DNA of 64,000 bases from Alligator mississippiensis (taxonomy: Eukaryota; Chordata; Crocodylia; Alligatoridae). The position numbers and the translations under genes are program-made. Positions 23,635-34,975 of this stretch are shown in pieces. The stretch is from positions 253,684,251 to 253,748,250 of the forward strand of contig NC_081826.1 of the NCBI RefSeq assembly GCF_030867095.1, read 5' to 3'. A model generated the notes under the pieces. It had not been told where the DNA came from, made no database searches, and worked only from the letters and a program-made list of their open reading frames with translations. Position 1 is the stretch's first letter. Each line of letters begins with the position of its first letter.

Positions 23635-23730
23635 CAGTGATTCTCAACCAGAGTGCTTCAGGACTCTTGGCTGCATTGCAATCCTTTTAGGGATGCCATA
23701 AGATGCCAAACAATGTTGAGACAGTTCAGA
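23635..23730. mobile_element. hAT-like MITE fragment, inverted partner
   Basis: This begins CAGTGATTCTCAACCAGAGT and runs for about 95 bases as the reverse complement of 23516-23605. A G-run of about 15 and a short spacer separate the two, so together they form a hairpin-capable inverted repeat. Confidence 0.6.
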
Positions 23731-24243
23731 TCTATATGAACATATATAGCCAGCAATTTTTCCCCCCTCGGGGGGGAGGGGGGGCAGGGATTTGACTTGC
23801 CTAGCTGTGTTCCAAAGTATTAATCAGGCAATATACTATATACCAGGGCCAAAATAAAAACATGAAGACTTGAATATTTTGTTCTTAAGCAGCATTTCCT
23901 GTTCTTTTCAAAACTCTGTTTAAATTTCAAATTTCAATAATAAAATTTATAGTAACAGTGGCATAATGGAAAAAAGCAAACACACTCAGGGTAATTGAAG
24001 CAGAAGTTTAAATGCTGACTTGTTGGGTTTTTTTTAAAGACAAAGACACGAACTATATAAAAGGACCAAAATAATTTTGTGGGGGTAGGGTTGCCAGGAG
24101 AGGGAAGAGAACTTCAAAAAGAACTGTTAATTGAAGAGAAAATCTCTAATAATTTATTGACCTTCAGTTTCACATTGTGAAAAAGATGAAATTTTACAAA
24201 ACCTTAAGATGTAGTAGTACACAAAGAGACAGAACATGGACAT

Positions 24244-24249
24244 TTTATT
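24244..24249 (-). terminator. ENC1: Candidate ENC1 polyadenylation signal
   Basis: The minus strand reads GTGAAATAAAATGTCCATG here, with a canonical AATAAA followed within about 20-30 bases by a T/G-rich stretch (TCTGTCTCTTTGTG). This suits a cleavage site near 24220-24235. A second AATAAA on the same strand at about 24152-24157 is a weaker alternative. The distance from the inferred 3'UTR exon start is about 3 kb. Confidence 0.55.
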
Positions 24250-25997
24250 TCACTTGTACAGTTTTCTTTTAGTATGTGAACCACATCTTCAATAGCCAGG
24301 CAAGGCATGTTATTCAGCTCTAATCACTCTTATTCAGACAGGTGTCAGGCCTAGAGAAAAGGGTCTGCACAATTATACCCGAAGTGGAAGGCTGTCCTTT
24401 GTTATAGGTTTCTACAGCAACCAGCCCACAAAATAAGAAGAACCTTCTTGTCTTATGCCAAGGTTTTTGTGTGCACTCTGCTGTGAATTGCATTTGCTTC
24501 AAAGTGTGGGGTGTTTTGCAGGACGAGAATGGTCAAGTAGTAAGCCAGAATTCCCACATCAATTCAAAGAGCAGGAGCCCAGAATATTCCCTGCAGAGCC
24601 TGAGGCCCACCCTGACTTCAACTTCCTTCAGCCTACACACAGGAATTAATCGAAGACTTGAAAGGAGACCACAACTTTGAAAACAGCTGCAGAAAATTCA
24701 ACCCACTTTCGGAAGTTATATGGTGTTACAAAACAGATTTGAAGCTGTACCATATATTTAGCTTGTGACACAAGACAGAACTCTATCCAGTTCAATGAAG
24801 AAGACAGCTCCTGGTCCTATAAATCTATATTAAAGTGGTCACACTGGGCTCAGTACTTCACTGCCTTGTAACTTGTTATCGCTAACCCTTATGCAAATTA
24901 GATGTAAAACACAGCTATCCTAATTTTACTGTATGTTGCACTCATTCAATTTGTACCTGTGTGAATAACTACAAGGTGAAAGGGTAACTCATGCCTATAC
25001 AGGGTTGTATTGCTATTGTTTTACACAATCTAGAGGACAGGGATTTTTATTTTTTTTTCAACAGGGCAATCAAATCTAGGGAACTTGTTTAATGAAACTT
25101 GGGAGTCCTGATCGCCTCTTATTGGAGCTCACCCTTAAAACGTTTTCCAGTGCCTTGGTCAATTAAGTAGTGTTATTTCTTAGCACTTGGGGAATTATCT
25201 AAACCCCTCTTCTATGAAATAAGAGAATAATGAAGTAAAGCAATTCTAAGGCAAAATAGAGGCATTTTAAGGGTGATGATCACTGTAAATGTTTTCAGAT
25301 GGCAAGCTTTCAAGAATACAATCTCCACACAAAGAAATGCAAACATCAATATTGTAACTAGTTTACTTTTAGCATGCATCCATGCAGCTTTAAAAAAAAA
25401 AAGTTTTGTTTTTGTTTTTACTTGTATCAAAGCATACCACAACCACGATGCCAACTTTAACAGTTTTATGTTGGGCTCTACAAACATGGGGGGGGGGGTG
25501 GAAATCCAACATTTTTTTCATAATGAAGTCTGAGAAAGAAAGCACCTATAAAACATAAGCATCTGCTATCAAGAAAAGAGTGGGTTTGTACTTGATTCAA
25601 GACTCGACTGAGTATATCAAAATTGGTATGATTAAGTTTTGGTTTATCAAGTTCATATTTGACACTTGAGTATCCAAGTATTTGAATACTTACCTAGCTA
25701 TGTAAAAAAGAAAAAAGAAAAAAAAAAAAAAGAAAGGTGCAGCGGCTTGAGGGTTACTTCAGAACATATTCAAAGGATGAAAATATCAAAATTAACAATT
25801 TTACTACACCCTTTAGACCTCTGAAAGCATGCAGCATACAATGTACTTCAATCCACAGAGATGAACCAACCTAATCAGTGCAATGGGTTTTTTTAATAGT
25901 ACTAATCTATCTTGGTTATTTCTTTATGTCCTTGAATCAGTAAGACTCCACTCGTTCAGGTATATGTGGCCATGGTAAACATTCCATAGTTTCAACC

Positions 25998-26014
25998 AAT
26001 AAATAAATAAATAA
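25998..26014 (-). promoter_or_regulatory. AU-rich element in the inferred ENC1 3'UTR
   Basis: Read on the minus strand this is TTATTTATTTATTTATT, with three overlapping ATTTA pentamers and the UUAUUUAUU nonamer recognised by ARE-binding proteins such as TTP and HuR family members. It lies inside the inferred 3'UTR exon in sense orientation. Established knowledge: such elements control mRNA decay and neuronal HuD/HuR binding. That it works here is an inference; it could also be a simple TTTA tract. Confidence 0.5.
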
Positions 26015-27220
26015 CTTTGGACAATGCCTTTACTGGGGGCTCCATATGCAGAAACTAATCCACAGTATTTTGTATTTAAATCAGGAGGCTGCACAAAAAA
26101 GAAAGCTGTAAAAGATTTTGGCTATTCCAGATTAGAAATTCAAAGACATGACCAGGCAAATGAAATGTAGCAGGGACACTATCTACAAGACACACCACAT
26201 ATAACCTGGGGAGTTGGTGGCCTGAGAAAGTGACCTCCATGGCTTCTTCCTTTACTATGCGTGTAATTTAAGATCCTGCCTTGTAATCCTTCCATTTCCG
26301 ACTGAGGAAGCCATCCCCTCCCCCCTGCCCTACCCCTAACCCCCAACTGTTACTCAACAGTTTCTTTTTTTGTGCAGCAGAGCAAGTCAGAGATCACAAA
26401 ATGTGCAAAACGTACAACTATTCACAGAAGCCCTTACAACATGAAGACAAACTGCAGGCATTGTTTCAGCATGCAAGCACTGAACAATAAATAGCTACAT
26501 CTACAACAAGTAACATAACAGGAATGGAACAGTAAAGTCACTGATAAATACAGGGAAGGAAGGGGGAAAATTACAAATAATTTGGGGTTTTCATCACTTG
26601 TTCCCCACTGTTACAAAAGTTCACACACACACGCACCAACATACACACACAGATTGTGCTGTTCCTTATCAGATAAAAGGTCACTAACTGCAGATAGGAC
26701 AATACAATAAACTAATCTAATGGATGCTTCAGGCACCACCTATAAAGAAGCTCATTTCCTATAGCAGAATTCTGCAGCAATACAGATTTATCTTCATACA
26801 CAGCGACATCTCACTGTTTCAGACCTGGCCTGCAGCTGGTGCTGACACTTCAAACTGTCACAAAGAGAGGTGACAACCATTTCAAAACTTCACACACAAA
26901 CAGTGGAGTCCATGGAAATTGAGAATTATGTGTTGCACAGTTATGAAAAGTTCTTTTTCCTCTTTAAATGACTGATCAACGTTGGCATTTATCCACAATT
27001 GCTAGCATAGGGACCAGGTTACAGGTTTATTCATTCATATTTATACCATGTGCTGATGCAGTGGACATTTTTTCCTCTTATTCCTTCATGTATAGGTCAG
27101 ATAATTTACAAGGTGCAGATGATTTTCTTCAAACTCAAGAGACACTGAACAATTTTTCTTCATAAAAACCATTTCTCCACAGCTGAGGTTCCAGTTGTCT
27201 TCTCCAAATAACAGAGTAAA

Positions 27221-30200
27221 CTGAAAACAGAGAGGGGTGGGGTGGGGAAGGAAAGGCTTAAAGACTTTTGTTGAGATTAATTACACCATAAGGATTTTGT
27301 TAGATGTCAAAAGAAAAACAAAGAGCCAGGCTCAACATACAGACTCTGCTGATGGAATTTGGTGTGTCTGTATAATCACCAGCTACTGATAGTAAATAAG
27401 CCACCCACACAATTATTTAGGATCAGATTCTGCCTCCCTTATTCACATGGCCCTACTTTTATACAGTGACTCCAATGGAAACTATTCATAGAGTAGTTTT
27501 ATGTACATATAGTCCTTTTAAATTTTCAAAAAGTTAAGCTGTTTGGGCCAAATCAGTCTTTTTGCTGGATTTTGAAACAATGTTTTTAAGCAAAAAAAAA
27601 AAAACAACAGTACAATAGGCTTGAGCTCAAAAACCGAAAAACCCAAACCCCAAAACACAAAGAAAAAAAACCCAACCACTGCATGAAATTTCTCTCTCTC
27701 TTATGGAACAACCTCATAGAATAGTGAGCACAACCGGTTTGTTTTAATCATGGGCCAAATCAAACCAGATCAGAGACAAGTAGAAGTGAGCCTGAGGTGA
27801 GAGGAAAAGGTAAAGGTAATCTCTCACCAATGCTCTCTCTTGTTCACCATGGAGAACTCTAAATTGAATTCACTCATAGTGTAGAAAGTGAACATATCCA
27901 TCTACTACTTAAAAAAAAAAAATTTGTGCTTTTCATTATAGCAATTTTTTTTAAATATACATCAGCCTGCTTTCTTTACACATGACAACACATTGTGCTT
28001 CACCAAATTCACAATGGATTTCTAAACAATTGATAATTCCATGTAAATGATAGACCTTAGATGATGAGATTTCACTTTTGTATTTCATTCTGAGCCAGTC
28101 AGACTCAGACTCATTATTAGTAATGGCTTTTGTTAGCACTGCTGTGATTTAGAGGACAAGTTCTGTTGTCAGAAGCAAAACAAAAAAAACTCCAGTGAAG
28201 TTAATCTGAATGTACACATACACACACATATATAAGAGCAGCACATGGCCATATATCATCAGTGCTGCAATGCCTTAAAAAACAGTAGAGCACTCTCACA
28301 GGAAACACTTCAGCCTTGGCTTGAAACCTCTTTGCTCTTGTGAATGTAAGACAGACCTGCATCATTATTTCCAACTTTTTTTTTTTTGTAGTTTTTTTAT
28401 TGCTGATTAGCATCTTGTGGACTTTCTTCAGACTAGCGTGTCATTTTTCCCCTGCCATGTATATAGACATTGAAGCCAAAATAGTGTTTCCTGTCATGAG
28501 ATGAAGCCTAAAAAAAAAATGCAGACTCTTTAAAAAAGTACAACTAAGCGCCCCAAGCTTGAGAAAAAAACAAAAGCAGACTAAAGTCTTCCTAAGAGCT
28601 GTCAGGCTGGGGCCACACAGCACCATGAAAACAGAGGGTAATCAGAAGTAATTTCCTTTCTGTCCCTCCCACCCACTGACAGAACAGCAGGAGTCAGTAA
28701 AAATCTACTGGCTGGATGCTCACGCAACACTAGAGGGATTTCAGTTTATGGCTGCATTCCTCCAGTTATCTTCCATGTTAGTAAAGCCAAATTAATGACC
28801 TCTAACAGAATATTGCAAAGCAAATGAAAGAGTTTGGTGCCATTATAATGCTGAATGCTATTTTTTGGAATAAACTGCTCTTTGTCTTGTATGCTGTAAG
28901 CTTTAGAACAATTAAGTCAATCTTAGAAGAATAAGTCAATATTTTTCTTGGCACAGATCTGAGCCCGGGCATTTGTTACAACTGTTCTGATAACAGCTGA
29001 AATAAGTAATAATAGAAACTTGCTGAATGGTCTGGATTTGATGACTTGTTCAGTTTTCCATCTAGCAAGGAAGTTGTCTCTAAAAACCTAACCTTCTATT
29101 TGCTCTGTTTTTGAGTTATTGGGAATACGCGCTTAATCTCTAACACCCAGGATATGGCTAGTTACGAGTGTTTGCTAATTTCAGGTAGAATCCAGAACCC
29201 TGTATTCACAGGGGAGAGAGAAAGTTAGAAATGCCACAGGTGGTTATTCAACTTATTCTTTAAAGATATATAATTAAAAATATGACACCACTACATTTCC
29301 TACTAGATTGCAGCTCAGAGCCGCTCTTCTGCAGGTGCCAAATTTTGCCGTCCTTAGTTTAAGCCAAATTTCAATACTAGTTATGAGGCCAGCACTACAA
29401 AACTTACTCAAAACAGAGACATTAATACTTCTAGCTACTCAGGTATTTTAGTGGTTTTTCTAAAGATAAAAAGACAGAGCCATAAAACCATCAAACAAGG
29501 TAGGCCAAATTTACACTTGGTTATGAGAAGATTTGTATTGAAGTCCTATTCGGTGTGAGCTCAAACCAATATGCATAACTAGAACAGCTTGAGCCAAGCA
29601 ATTATTTCAGACAGCAGCATTAACCTTATTGGCACTCTCTCTAGTCAGATGTATAACTAACTTTAATCTGAAAAGAAAACATGCAAGCCAGACCTAACAG
29701 ATCAGATTCTATCTTGCTTTAAGCAGGTTTATGTCACTAACTTCAAAAGGTGTTTCAGGTAGGTGAATTTAGTCCTTACATGTACATTGATAATAAAGCA
29801 GTTGCAACTTTTTAAAAATCACCATCCTTTAATAAACACCTGTGCTTCTCCAGGTCATGATCAAAGGATTAAAAGTGGATATTTGGATACTTATGTGGAC
29901 TGACCAGTCATGTGTAAATCAGGAAAATATGACCTATCCCTAGTAATAATTAAGATGTGAATTATTAAACTGCATTTTCCAATTAGCATCAGACCTAATG
30001 GAAATAACATGTTCAACATCTAAACTGTGTGGCAAGGTGATCCAGTGGAGAGCTTGGTACTGAGAGTCAAAGACCCAGGTTCCATTCTTGACTTTATTAC
30101 AAACCTGAATATGGCTTTGGAACAGTCATCCCATATTTGAATACCATAGTTGCCCCGACTATAAAACAGGATTAATAGCACTTACCCTCCTTTTAGCATT

Positions 30201-30260
30201 ACAGGTCAAGCTATGCACTAAGTTTTATCATAGGTGTATTCAGATACTATCGTTTCTTAC
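27221..30260 (-). other. ENC1: Inferred ENC1 intron within the 3'UTR
   Basis: This is the interval between the donor after the ENC1 stop (GT at 30259-30260) and the strong acceptor at 27221-27222, about 3.0 kb. It holds a MIR copy next to the donor (about 30020-30240), short A-rich and CA-rich tracts, and otherwise unique AT-rich sequence. The 28780-29050 part contains several TAAT, GATA-like and E-box-like motifs and could be conserved, but nothing here proves it. I see no coding exon in this interval. Confidence 0.6.
30020..30240 (+). repeat. MIR-type SINE beside the ENC1 splice donor
   Basis: GATCCAGTGGAGAGCTTGGT, ACTGAGAGTCAAAGACCCAG and GTTCCATTCTTGAC follow the tRNA-derived head and core of MIR, then the right part (GACTATAAAACAGGATTAAT, CACTTACC). 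It lies in the inferred intron only tens of bases from the donor at 30260. Confidence 0.65.
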
Positions 30261-32073
30261 CTGATCATCTTTACTTGCAGCATACACATAATTAGGAGGG
30301 GAGATGTTTCCACGTGCTGACAAATGCTGTGGGAATTAATGAGTAGGGCACAGTGGTTATGCTGTTCCACACATCTAGTGTGGGATCATAGCAGTCTAAA
30401 GTTTTGCATCTTTGAATCCCAAAGTAGCCTCCAACAACATACAATTTGTTTCCAGATGCTACTGCATGGCAGCTCATTCTCTTAGCTGTCACATCTCCCA
30501 CCTTGGTCCACTGGTATGTTTCACTGTTGAATTTATAAGCTGAGCATGCAGAGAATTCAGTATCTCCACCCATAATAAAAATCTGGTTGCCCAAAACAGC
30601 TGCAGCTGTATAGCGCCAGGGCTGAGGGCAGGTGGCTGGCACTGTCCATCTGTTTTCACACTGATCATAACATTGAACTTTGGGCAGCTTGTCATGGCTA
30701 ACGCTGGTACCACCAAAAGCAAAAAGCTTAAGTTTTGCACTGACTACAGCTGCATTGCTCACTCCTTCTCGAAGAGGGGCAACCATTGTCCATTTGTTGG
30801 TCACAGGGTCATACTGCTCTACTTGCTTTAAGGATACTGAGGGGGAAGCAGGAAGACAACCAGTTGCTGCTGTATGTCCTCCAACAACATATAAACAATG
30901 TTTGAGTTCAGCTGAACCATGGCCAAATCTAGCTACCAGCATGGGAGCAGCCTTGGACCACTCCTCATGAAGAGTGTCATATACCCACACATCTTTAGAG
31001 ACTCCATTTTCTGATCCCCGGCCCCCAGTGATATACACTTTGCAGCCAATAGCGCAAGCACTGAACTCCTTCCGTGGACTTGGAATGTCAGCCTTTGGAA
31101 TAATCTCCTTTGCCTTTTGGTCCACCAGATATAGCTTATCACACATAAAGGTCTGGCCCCCCAGAAGAAAGAGTGAATGGCCAGTTTTACGAGGTCTGGC
31201 ACACAGACTGGTAACCACACCATCATTCTGCAAGATCTTTAGCTTGCATCTTATAGATTCTTCTACTAACTCTTTGCTTTTCCTTTGCTTTGTGATAAGC
31301 TCTTCCATGGCTACATTCTCCATGAGGTATATGGCTGGCAAGAGAGCCAGTCTCACAGTCTGCAACAGTTCAGGTAGATAACAGTGGCGTTTGTTCAGGT
31401 CATAGTTAACCCAGTTCATGGCCGACTCATACACTAGTCTTTCATCTTCAGTTTCTAGTTCTTCACTGGATAGGAGCTGCACAACCATGTCTTTTGGCAG
31501 CTGGAGAAAATCTTCACTTTTACTGATGATTTGAAAGTTACTAAGGCACATCCTCCAAGAGAGTTCATAAAGTTTGGTGCACTGATGAGCATCAGACAGC
31601 AGCAGCATGCCAAGGCAATTGGTAGGGTGAAGGTTCTTCTCCAAAAACTCTGCACAAGCATCTCGGATATCCTGGAATTCTAACATGTCTCCAGCCTCCA
31701 GCAGGGACTCTGCATTCTCTTCGTTGATGATAACTCTAGAGGAGTACGCATAGTCCAGCAGAAGTTCTAAGACTTCTGGGTGAATAGAATTATGGAAATT
31801 GACTTCACTAGCCTGGCTCTCTTTAAGTCCTCCACTGAACATTGCTTCAAAGTAACGGCTGCAAGCAGCTAGAACAGCTCTGTGGCATGGGAATGACCTG
31901 TTCCCAGCATGAAGAAGCACATCAGTAAAAAGACGCTGTTGGCGCAGAAGGTTCAGGTGAGTAAGGACACTATCAGCATATGACGACTTGTGGAATAAGT
32001 ATATGTTTATGGAGCCAGTGCTGGCCCTAGATTTACGATTCTCATGCATGCTGACTGACATTTTCTTCCACAC
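30261..32073 (-). other. ENC1: ENC1 coding exon with splice sites
   Basis: On the minus strand a pyrimidine-rich acceptor (TTTTCTTTTATTTGTAG) ends at 32074, so the exon starts at 32073, 12 bases before the start codon. At the other end the sequence GATCAG/GTAAGAA gives a near-consensus donor, with the last exon base at 30261. The donor lies only 30 bases after the stop codon, so the rest of the 3'UTR must be in another exon if the donor is used. A junction this close to the stop is within the roughly 50-base limit of the nonsense-mediated-decay rule, so it should not destabilise the transcript. The splice sites are seen in sequence; their use is inferred. Confidence 0.85.
30292..32061 (-). 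CDS. ENC1: ENC1, ectodermal-neural cortex protein 1 (BTB-BACK-Kelch)
   Basis: The 589-residue reading frame is complete and I recognise it as ENC1 (KLHL37/NRPB), which is also 589 residues in human. Visible order: a BTB domain (about residues 36-140, including RLFTDVLLHAG and the CHRAVLAACSRYF segment), a BACK domain (about 146-250, LLSDAHQCTKLYELSW), then six Kelch blades marked by GG doublets near residues 301, 346, 394, 450, 498 and 544. Known of the family: ENC1 binds actin, is enriched in neurons, promotes neurite outgrowth and can act as a CUL3 ubiquitin-ligase adaptor. I chose the ATG at 32061: it has A at -3, gives MSVSMHENRKSR as in other vertebrates, and lies 12 bases inside the exon after an acceptor at 32074-32075. 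The stop is TAA at 32294-minus-2000, that is 30292-30294. There are no internal stops or frameshifts, and the whole CDS is in one exon. Confidence 0.98.
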   Translation of the reverse strand: MSVSMHENRKSRASTGSINIYLFHKSSYADSVLTHLNLLRQQRLFTDVLLHAGNRSFPCHRAVLAACSRYFEAMFSGGLKESQASEVNFHNSIHPEVLELLLDYAYSSRVIINEENAESLLEAGDMLEFQDIRDACAEFLEKNLHPTNCLGMLLLSDAHQCTKLYELSWRMCLSNFQIISKSEDFLQLPKDMVVQLLSSEELETEDERLVYESAMNWVNYDLNKRHCYLPELLQTVRLALLPAIYLMENVAMEELITKQRKSKELVEESIRCKLKILQNDGVVTSLCARPRKTGHSLFLLGGQTFMCDKLYLVDQKAKEIIPKADIPSPRKEFSACAIGCKVYITGGRGSENGVSKDVWVYDTLHEEWSKAAPMLVARFGHGSAELKHCLYVVGGHTAATGCLPASPSVSLKQVEQYDPVTNKWTMVAPLREGVSNAAVVSAKLKLFAFGGTSVSHDKLPKVQCYDQCENRWTVPATCPQPWRYTAAAVLGNQIFIMGGDTEFSACSAYKFNSETYQWTKVGDVTAKRMSCHAVASGNKLYVVGGYFGIQRCKTLDCYDPTLDVWNSITTVPYSLIPTAFVSTWKHLPS

Positions 32074-32942
32074 CTACAAATAAAAGAAAAATTAAAGAAG
32101 ATTAAAAGACTCTCATGACAACTGTTTTATAATGCTTTTTTAATTGAAAATTGAATTAAAGGCATCCCTGACAGTGACAGTAAGCAGGGAAAAAATATTC
32201 TGAAGTTCATCTTCAGAGTGGCCAAAGAACTACATTTATTTCAGTGTGTATCTATTTTCTTCTGATGACTTTCTTAAAAGGACATTCTCCAAAATTATTG
32301 CCCAAGGAGCAGGTTTATCTTGGGAAACCTGATCTCCAACCTTAGTGATGGTACAGTACAAAAGCAAGGAGGGAAAAAAAGAAACCAGAGCTCATTTTCT
32401 CACCCCTCCTCATTGCAGACCTGCTGATTCATTATACTTATACAAACACACACATGCAAGCTTGAAACATTCTCCGGCTTTGAATCATAGCAGGAAGAGC
32501 TACCAGACAGGATACCTTGTGGAATGTAAAAGAACTGCATGGAAAACAAGACCCAACTAATTCCAATAAGATGCCTTTCTTTGGTAGAAGGATTGTTCTG
32601 TAGGCAACAGCAGGGAACAGGATAGGTAAAATAGAAACAGATAACACAACAAAGACTTTTTAATATGACCAAAGCTTTATTAAAATGTTATAGCCAAGAC
32701 TTACAGAGATCCATGTCTTCCACATCTCCAGCAGCAGCCTGCTATTGGCTGATCTCAAAATTTTACATTGCAGTCTCAGCAGGGTAACTTAATTCTGTGC
32801 TGAAAACAATGGAGCACTGCTTTTCTGCAATACCCTAAGTTAGACTCCCAGAGTGCACAGGGTTTTTCAAGGGTGCTGGGAAGGAGGAGAAAAGGGAAGA
32901 AGGATGGGGCAGGAGAACATGTTTAAAATATTTGGTGGTGTA

Positions 32943-33222
32943 CCCTTGTTCCCAACCATTTCAAACTCAAGGAACCCTTTTATAGGCCTCCCTTAGAAAG
33001 TGTCAACTCTTAGCTTCCACTCATTTCATTTTTTTGAGTGCAGACATATAACAGCAATTCTTCTGTTGTAGTCAATTCAGAAAGACCACAACCATGTCTG
33101 AATGTTTTTAACACTATGGATTCCCATTTCAAATTTTGGGGTCTATCTTGTGAATCATGCTTGCACACCTAACAGTGCTAATGTTGCATGGCACCCTGCA
33201 GTACCCCTGGTAGAGAATCGTT
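32943..33222. mobile_element. hAT-like MITE in ENC1 intron 1
   Basis: This is the second copy of the family at 23312: TTCCCAACCATTTCAAACTC near the left end, TGTGAATCATGCTTGCACAC in the middle and TGGTAGAGAATCG at the right end. The target duplication is not clear. Confidence 0.55.
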
Positions 33223-34133
33223 ACTCTAGCTTGGGCTAAGAGAGAAATTCAGCCAAACTGATGATAGATACAGGGATAGGCATGTGGACTATCTTAGAGA
33301 GGACCTGTCATGTGGATTTACAGTTTCGTACCTTTCGTGACCAAAAACATCCCTTTCTACATGTGAAGCACAGAGGCTACTGCAATCCATGGATTGTAAC
33401 ATACCCCTCAGAGGAGGGGTTTTATTTTTTACAGTCCCATTTTGTATATTTATTACATTACAATTGCATATATTACATGGCAATTGTATACAGTCAAAGG
33501 AGAAAGCAGGGAGGATGCCAGCCTCCCCTAATAGCACTGAAATTCCCTGCACAAAACTGCCCCAACTGTGATTTGGGGCAGGAGATAAAGTAGGTTTTGA
33601 TATCTGCTGCAAGATACGTGGACTCTGACCACCTGTGGAGGTCTTTATACAGATATTTCTCTCTCTCCTATAGTCTGGAACATTATATTTCTATGCTGCT
33701 AATTCATGTTCAGAGAAAGATACAGTCCTGCTCCCACACTTCATTCTTTCCAGAGGAAAAGCTGTAGCTGATTTCCTTAGAGCAGCATCTTAATAAGTAG
33801 ATTGTGTAGGGGTTTTAGGGGTCTGAATAACTTGAGATGTATGTCACCCTAATTAAAACAAAGAATAAACAGTACCTTTTCACAAAAGCTGTAGTTTTCA
33901 CAGAATTCATATAATAAAACCCACATTAGAATAAGAAATGCTGTGTGTTTAAACTTTGAGGGGAACAGCAGCATTTAATGATGTTATATTCATGTGGGAA
34001 ATGACAGGCTTAAACACCCACTCACAGACTGCAACATGGCATATATCCTCTACCATACTTCAGGGAAGCAGTGGTATTACACAGCCACAGACGACAACAA
34101 GCATGTGCCTTTCACTTCACAGTCATGAGAGAG

Positions 34134-34235
34134 AGTTAGTCATGAAGTCAGGCTGAAGGCAGGGCAGAATAGCATCTTAGAAACTAACTCACTCAAGAAC
34201 GCATAAGCTTTCATAAGCAACAGCCTCCTTTATCG
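34134..34235 (-). repeat. Penelope-like repeat copy
   Basis: On the minus strand it reads TATGAAAGCTTATGC, then GTTAGTTTCTAAGATGC and CTGACTTCATGACTAACT, colinear with the copy at 15690. The CTGATGA part of the core is eroded. Confidence 0.5.
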
Positions 34236-34869
34236 TTATGGTAAAACATGCCAAACAATGCTGTGACCTACTTCCTTTAACTGGGAACATAACTATTATT
34301 AGGAAGTTATCAAGGGAGAAGTATGGAAAGTACATAATGTTTGTACTTATCAAATACGATCCAAAGCCTAGTGAAATTAATGGGAGTCTTTCCTGTTACT
34401 TCAATAAGGCTTAAAATCAGATCCTCTGTGCTGTGCAATTGCTTGGAAAACATGTTTTGAACAATGCATGTTGAAACAATGATGTGTTCACTGCTGTGCC
34501 TTTAAGTATAGCTCTGGACAAGTGCAGAACTCAAGTACGCTTTTAAAATATGTACAACTCACACAGCGTACTTGAATTTCCTTTTAAAGATAATTGCATT
34601 ACTTGACTACTCAATGTTCGGGTGACATTCAAGCACCCAAAACACCAGGTTTAGACTTAAATTTACCCATTTAGTCAATTGCCAAAAGGAATTATAGTGA
34701 CCGTATGCCTCAAATTACAGGTCTTTGTAGCTAAAGGACCACAGAGTCATGGATCCAAATATTAGTCCACCAACAGTTTATATGTAGAGGTGGGAAGATC
34801 AACTCTCACTTGGCAAGCACCTAGAGGTAAAACCTTACTGGGAATGTAATGAAAGTTTTGATTCAATAT

Positions 34870-34975
34870 ACTTTCTGTGTTTGTGCCTGAAAGCTTGCAA
34901 AGAACAATTTTTCCAACTATTTAGTTGGTCTAATAAAAAGATATCACATTTACCCAAAGAACCTTGTCTATGATT
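34870..34975 (+). repeat. Penelope-like repeat tail
   Basis: GCCTGAAAGCTTGC is followed by CCAACTATTTAGTTGGTCTA and ATAAAAAGATATCACATTTA, colinear with the copy at 13010. The TAGTTGG segment is a small hairpin. Confidence 0.55.

Larger units (their letters stand above)
24225..27220 (-). other. ENC1: Probable ENC1 3'UTR exon
   Basis: An excellent acceptor is visible on the minus strand: a pyrimidine tract of about 35 bases ending in CTGTTTTCAG, with AG at 27221-27222, so the exon would begin at 27220. It would run about 3 kb to an AATAAA at 24244-24249. No coding frame is expected and none is convincing. It contains an AU-rich element (25998-26014), a CA/TG-rich stretch (about 26620-26650) and a long T-rich tract (25706-25735 as read on the minus strand). 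The exon is inferred from the donor just after the ENC1 stop plus this acceptor. RNA-seq would settle it. Confidence 0.6.

Noticed and set aside
32062..32073. Upstream in-frame GTG codon as the ENC1 start, giving four extra residues
   Set aside because: It sits at the first base of the exon after the splice acceptor; the ATG at 32061 gives the conserved N-terminus.
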